A stretch of 9,457 bases of DNA from Chloroflexi bacterium RBG_16_51_16 (lineage in GTDB: Bacteria > Chloroflexota > Anaerolineae > Anaerolineales > Villigracilaceae). The translations under genes were made by a program, and so were the position numbers. The stretch covers positions 1-9,457 of the forward strand of contig MGNL01000149.1 of the NCBI GenBank assembly GCA_001796785.1, given 5' to 3'. Below the pieces are notes generated by a model, which saw only the letters and a list, made by a program, of their open reading frames with translations, did not search any database and was not told the origin of the DNA. This document shows positions 6,893 through 9,457 of the stretch, in pieces; position 1 is the first letter of the stretch, and the number at the start of each line of letters is the position of its first letter.

Positions 6893-7833
6893 TCGTACAC
6901 CTCCCGGAAACGCCGAACGAATCGTTGGCTGAAGATGTTTAAAGCCAGGGTGATAAAGAAAAGCAAGAGACCGAGAAAAAATATGCTGTTGTAATCGACC
7001 GAATCATAGCTCAGGTCGCCACCGGATATTCGAACGATATGCCCCGTGATCGTTTCGGCTCCTTTGAATGGATTAAAGGTGAAATTGGGACCTGCGCCCG
7101 CGGCAACCGCTACGATCATGGTCTCACCAACCGCCCGTGAAATTCCGACAATGATTGCCGCCGAAATTCCTGATAGGGCTGCGGGAAGGACCACCTGCAA
7201 AGCTGTTTCCAGGCGTGTCGCTCCCATCCCGTAGGCAGCTTCGCGTAAAGACCTTGGTACTGCGCTCAGTGCATCCTCAGCCATTGAGGTTATCAGCGGC
7301 ATGATCAGAATTCCCATGACCAGACCTGCCGATCCCATGTTATAGATATCCACCACATCCCTGCCCAAGATGGACCTTAATAACGGGGTCATAAAGCTCA
7401 GAGCAAAATAACCGTAAACGATCGTCGGGATCCCAGCCAGGACTTCAAGGATTGGTTTTAAGAAACTACGAGCCCTGGGCGTGGCGTACTCGCTCAAATA
7501 AATCGCAACCGCCAGGCCCAGCGGTAGGGCGATCAGCATGGCAACAGCCGAAGTGATCAAAGTGGATGTGACCAGCGGCCAGATGCCAAAGTCGCCTGTA
7601 TGCGGCTGCCACCTGGTTGAGGTTACGGTTTCCAGAAGGCTGATCTCAGGCATTTGGAAGAATAACAGGGCTTCCTTGCCGAGTTCGTACACAATTCCCA
7701 CCGTTGTGAATATGGAAAAGAAACCACTCAGGAACAAGAGGGATTGGATGATTGCCTCACCCACCCGCCTCCTACGACGAAGACTGGTATTGGAATTGCG
7801 GTTATTGAATCCAGGGTCCTTATTTCCAGCCAA
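6889..7833 (-). CDS. pstC: PstC2, phosphate ABC transporter permease
   Basis: Permease subunit of transporter 2, 314 residues in the reading given. A polar N-terminus ends in five arginines (19-23), as expected for a cytoplasmic tail, followed by membrane spans near 30-50, 85-115, 128-150, 166-184, 218-246 and 284-303. The EAA loop is at about 186-210 (EDALSAVPRSLREAAYGMGA), followed by SRAVGETMIV. The start is uncertain. The frame has no early ATG; the first usable codon after the upstream stop is TTG at 7833, and a GTG at 7764 lies just after an AGGAGG that is itself coding. An ATG at 7847, beside AAAGGA, is in a different frame. The stop overlaps the pstA2 ATG. Confidence 0.92.
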   Translation of the reverse strand: MAGNKDPGFNNRNSNTSLRRRRRVGEAIIQSLLFLSGFFSIFTTVGIVYELGKEALLFFQMPEISLLETVTSTRWQPHTGDFGIWPLVTSTLITSAVAMLIALPLGLAVAIYLSEYATPRARSFLKPILEVLAGIPTIVYGYFALSFMTPLLRSILGRDVVDIYNMGSAGLVMGILIMPLITSMAEDALSAVPRSLREAAYGMGATRLETALQVVLPAALSGISAAIIVGISRAVGETMIVAVAAGAGPNFTFNPFKGAETITGHIVRISGGDLSYDSVDYNSIFFLGLLLFFITLALNIFSQRFVRRFREVYE

Positions 7834-7860
7834 TTTTCAACCACCATCCTTTTTGCCGAC

Positions 7861-7866
7861 ATTATA
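7861..7866 (-). promoter_or_regulatory. Possible internal -10 element before pstC2
   Basis: A perfect TATAAT on the minus strand, 27 nt before the TTG at 7833 and just after the intercistronic hairpin. No -35 sequence is recognisable, since the expected place falls inside the hairpin stem. It could be an internal promoter for the permease genes or simply part of the T-rich tail that follows the hairpin. Confidence 0.25.
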
Positions 7867-7876
7867 AAAGGCAAAT

Positions 7877-7909
7877 GCTTCCCCCCTCCGAAGTAAGGAG
7901 GGGGGAAGC
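7877..7909 (-). terminator. Strong intercistronic hairpin between pstS2 and pstC2 (attenuator or mRNA-end stabiliser)
   Basis: A perfect 13-bp inverted repeat (7877-7889 with 7897-7909), very GC-rich, with a 7-nt loop. On the minus strand it is followed by ATTTGCCTTTTATAAT, a broken U-rich tail, so it may be a partial terminator. It sits about 42 nt after the pstS2 stop. In many binding-protein operons such a hairpin raises the level of the binding protein over the permease by stopping some transcripts or protecting the 3' end. That role is inferred here. A weaker 5-bp stem lies just upstream at 7923-7937. Confidence 0.7.
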
Positions 7910-7922
7910 CCAGTTCCAAATC

Positions 7923-7937
7923 AGGGACTTAATCCCT
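7923..7937 (-). other. Small hairpin after the pstS2 stop
   Basis: AGGGA and TCCCT pair around CTTAA, 14 nt downstream of the pstS2 stop. It is short and on its own could occur by chance. It is noted because it precedes the 13-bp hairpin at 7877-7909. Confidence 0.3.
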
Positions 7938-7951
7938 CAACTCTGCAAGAA

Positions 7952-8998
7952 CTACAAGCCCATTGCAGCATTCCAGGCGTCAAGCCCTTCCTGCAATTTG
8001 GTATCACTGACCGGGAAGTAGCCCACATCGTTAATCTCGGCATTCACGTTATCGAGATAGAACCAGATGAAAGATGCAACTTGAGGTTTTTCCTGCATGA
8101 TGCTCGCATCGGAGTAGATGAACAGCGGCCGTGCAAGCGGATATTCACCTGACTCGGCGGTTCCACCGTTCGGTTCAACACTGTTAATTGATAAGGCTTT
8201 CAGACTTCCCTGGTTTTCCTGGAAGTAGGCATAGCCAAAGTAACCGATGGCATAAGGACTGCCTTCAACACCCTGGACCAGTACGTTGTCATCTTCGGAA
8301 AGCTGAAGGTTGGCAGACTCGAGGATAGCCTTTTCACCGGCTTCGATATTAGCCTTATCATCGACCTTATTGGCTGGAGCCATGACCGCCTCGACAAAAA
8401 AGTCAAAAGTGCCGGAGTCGGTTCCTGGGCTGAAACGCTGGATGGGCTCTGCAGGCCACTCAGCCCGCACATCCGACCAATTGGCAGCCGTGGAGAAAAT
8501 GGCAGCCAATTCCTCAAGGGTGACATCCGTAGCAAAATCGTTCTCCGCACTGACGGTTACAGCCAGCGCGTCAATGCCGACCTGGAATTCAACCGGTACG
8601 CGTGCAGGGGATAAGGCTGCGCAGGATTCCACCTCGCTGTCCTTGATCGCGCGGGATCCATTGGAGATATCGGTCTCACCGGTCTTGCAGAAGCGCTCGA
8701 AACCTGCACCGGATCCGATCGAGTCGATCGTCAGATTGCCAGTGTAGCCTTCTTCTTCGAAGCGCTGCTTCATGCGCTCTGAGAGCGGGAATACGGTCGA
8801 TGAGCCAGCCGAGACAATATCACCAGTGACGGCGTCCGGGGCGTACATCGCCAATTGGTCTTCCACAGGCCCAGAGTTTGGCTCAGCGGGAGCGGCGGTC
8901 GGTTCTGGAGCAGCGGTTGTTGCCGGTGCACCGCAAGCTGCCATGACGAGTGCCAGAGCAGCTAAAAAGAAAATTGCAGGGCGTGCTGATTTAACCAT
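7952..8998 (-). CDS. pstS: PstS2, phosphate-binding lipoprotein
   Basis: Extracytoplasmic phosphate-binding protein of transporter 2, 348 residues. The signal peptide ends in lipobox MAAC, so Cys22 is the likely lipid anchor. Residues 23-45 form an Ala/Pro/Thr-rich linker holding the domain off the membrane. Ligand-binding segments typical of PstS follow: SAGSSTVFP at 63-71, GSGAGF at 95-100, DISNGSR at 110-116 and PGTDSGTF at 191-198. AGGAGAG at 9006-9012 lies 7 nt before the ATG, a strong ribosome binding site. It is the first gene of operon 2, downstream of the candidate Pho box, and is separated from pstC2 by a strong hairpin, so it is probably the most abundant product. Confidence 0.96.
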   Translation of the reverse strand: MVKSARPAIFFLAALALVMAACGAPATTAAPEPTAAPAEPNSGPVEDQLAMYAPDAVTGDIVSAGSSTVFPLSERMKQRFEEEGYTGNLTIDSIGSGAGFERFCKTGETDISNGSRAIKDSEVESCAALSPARVPVEFQVGIDALAVTVSAENDFATDVTLEELAAIFSTAANWSDVRAEWPAEPIQRFSPGTDSGTFDFFVEAVMAPANKVDDKANIEAGEKAILESANLQLSEDDNVLVQGVEGSPYAIGYFGYAYFQENQGSLKALSINSVEPNGGTAESGEYPLARPLFIYSDASIMQEKPQVASFIWFYLDNVNAEINDVGYFPVSDTKLQEGLDAWNAAMGL

Positions 8999-9005
8999 TT
9001 CTATT

Positions 9006-9012
9006 CTCTCCT
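9006..9012 (-). promoter_or_regulatory. pstS2 ribosome binding site
   Basis: AGGAGAG on the minus strand, 7 nt before the pstS2 ATG. It fixes that start and contrasts with pstS1, which has no such site. Confidence 0.8.
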
Positions 9013-9027
9013 ATTTCTGGTTTTATG

Positions 9028-9041
9028 AACATGGACATGTT
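9028..9041. repeat. Palindrome in the pstS2 leader
   Basis: AACATG and CATGTT form a perfect inverted repeat with a 2-bp gap. It lies between the Pho-box-like repeats and the pstS2 ribosome binding site. It could be a small operator or chance; the loop is too short for a stable RNA hairpin of full length. Confidence 0.35.
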
Positions 9042-9072
9042 ACCAACCGCCTCTTATCGACAAAAGAAGGAT

Positions 9073-9101
9073 TCGTTAACGTCTGGTTAAAAACTAACTA
9101 A
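9073..9101 (-). promoter_or_regulatory. Candidate Pho box (PhoB/PhoP-type binding site) upstream of pstS2
   Basis: On the minus strand three 7-bp units start exactly 11 bp apart: TTAGTTA (9095-9101), TTAACCA (9084-9090) and TTAACGA (9073-9079). Direct repeats of 7 bp with 4-bp spacers are the known architecture of PhoB/PhoP sites, and a TTAAC core resembles Gram-positive PhoP repeats. A fourth degenerate unit may be TTCTTTT at 9062-9068. A weak -10 (GATAAG, 9053-9058) follows. The site is 75 bp upstream of the pstS2 ATG and downstream of a kinase gene that fits PhoR. The binding protein is inferred. Confidence 0.65.
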
Positions 9102-9170
9102 AAATCAGGTCTGCAATTCAATTTGTTTATCCGCATCCCCAGCACTAAACCCAGTCCTATTAACGGTATT

Positions 9171-9195
9171 GCCCACCAAGCCAGTTTTGGTGGGC
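9171..9195. other. Intergenic hairpin, function unknown
   Basis: GCCCACCAA and TTGGTGGGC are perfect 9-bp arms around a 7-nt loop. Neither strand has a T run after the stem, so it is not an ordinary terminator. It lies between the kinase-side terminator and the Pho-box-like repeats. Confidence 0.5.
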
Positions 9196-9237
9196 AAAAA
9201 CCAAAATAAGGGCTGCTGATAGTGATTTCGAAACAAA

Positions 9238-9259
9238 AAGCCCGGGCGTTTCCGGGCTT
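9238..9259 (-). terminator. Rho-independent terminator after the histidine kinase
   Basis: AAGCCCGG and CCGGGCTT form a perfect 8-bp stem with a 6-nt loop. On the minus strand the stem runs straight into TTTTTGTTTC. It lies about 70 nt beyond the kinase stop codon, so it should end that transcript and make pstS2 expression depend on its own promoter. Confidence 0.85.
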
Positions 9260-9329
9260 GAGAAGCACTAGCGATTCAACACACAAAATTATTATTGCAG
9301 ATTATTTAATAAAGGCGACAACCTATTCA

Positions 9330-9457
9330 TTATCGGGACCGACTAGCCTCAAATTCTCCATTGAGTCTGAATGGTATCGAAAAGAAAAATGTGCTGCCAT
9401 GTCCGGGTTCACTTTCAGCCCAGATCCTACCGCCGTGCGCTTCCACGATATGCCTGG
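9330..9457 (-). CDS. Sensor histidine kinase, C-terminal fragment (PhoR-like by context)
   Basis: Only the last 41 residues are present; the gene enters from the right edge. The sequence HIVEAHGGRIWAESEPGHGSTFFFSIPF is the end of a HATPase_c domain, with the G2-box glycines GHGSTF and the preceding EAHGG-IWAES block typical of OmpR-class sensor kinases. A 13-residue tail follows, then TAA. Next to a pst operon with Pho-box-like repeats, the phosphate sensor PhoR is the natural guess, but the sensor domain is outside the window, so no symbol is given. Its partner response regulator may lie further right. Confidence 0.9.
   Translation of the reverse strand, partial: RHIVEAHGGRIWAESEPGHGSTFFFSIPFRLNGEFEASRSR

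Larger units (their letters stand above)
8999..9329. other. Regulatory intergenic region between histidine kinase and pstS2
   Basis: This 331-bp stretch has no gene I can support. From the right it holds an AT-rich spacer (9260-9329), a terminator (9238-9259), a second hairpin with 9-bp arms (9171-9195), the Pho-box-like repeats (9073-9101), a short palindrome (9028-9041) and the pstS2 ribosome binding site (9006-9012). A 62-codon minus-strand frame (9098-9286) begins only with TTG and runs through the terminator and the hairpin; it is not called as a gene. Confidence 0.7.

Noticed and set aside
7728..7919. 63-codon minus-strand frame overlapping the pstC2 start
   Set aside because: Most of it is the out-of-frame reading of pstC2 and the hairpin; only its ATG at 7847 is of interest, and that is reported under the pstC2 start question.
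8310..8747. 145-codon plus-strand frame
   Set aside because: It lies wholly antisense to pstS2, which has clear family motifs; the product looks like a shadow translation.
9098..9286. 62-codon minus-strand frame with a hydrophobic stretch
   Set aside because: It starts only with TTG, has no ribosome binding site, runs through the rho-independent terminator and hairpin, and ends in the Pho-box repeats.
1..9457. Mobile element, CRISPR array, tRNA or rRNA
   Set aside because: No transposase-like protein, terminal repeats, regularly spaced repeats or RNA gene sequence was recognised on either strand.

Overview
The window is a phosphate-uptake (Pho regulon) locus. It holds nine complete coding regions and two partial ones. 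Base composition is moderate. The second PstS is a lipoprotein with an Ala/Pro/Thr-rich linker after the lipobox cysteine. Together with the PhoU and PstB sequence style, this suggests a Chloroflexota (Anaerolineae-like) bacterium. That taxonomic call is inference only; no marker gene is present.

Layout, read from the right because almost everything is on the minus strand. (a) 9330-9457 is the last 41 residues of a sensor histidine kinase, probably PhoR-like, followed by a rho-independent terminator (9238-9259). (b) 8999-9329 is a control region with a candidate Pho box of three 7-bp repeats at exact 11-bp spacing (9073-9101), a small palindrome and a good Shine-Dalgarno site. (c) 4081-8998 is operon 2: pstS2, an intercistronic hairpin, then pstC2, pstA2, pstB2 and phoU, all tightly packed. 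(d) 4004-4034 is a hairpin between the convergent phoU and a lone plus-strand pstB (pstB3, 3219-3980). (e) 3154-3218 is a 65-bp divergent promoter region. (f) 1-3153 is operon 1: pstS1, pstC1, pstA1 and a pstB1 that runs off the left edge.

The window therefore encodes two complete sets of PstS, PstC and PstA, three PstB-type ATPases and one PhoU. PstS lipoproteins would capture phosphate outside the membrane, PstC and PstA form the channel, PstB dimers power it, and PhoU links transport state to the histidine kinase.

The two operons look differently controlled. Operon 2 has the Pho-box-like repeats and mostly strong ribosome binding sites. Operon 1 has a consensus -10 that predicts a leaderless pstS1 mRNA, and its first three genes have no visible Shine-Dalgarno sites.

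The most interesting signal is in the ATPases. PstB1 has lost the Q-loop glutamine (Ala92), and the divergent PstB3 has an altered signature motif (LSLGQ). In a PstB1-PstB3 heterodimer both changes would fall in the same composite ATP site, leaving the other largely canonical. No phage, IS, CRISPR array, tRNA or rRNA was seen.
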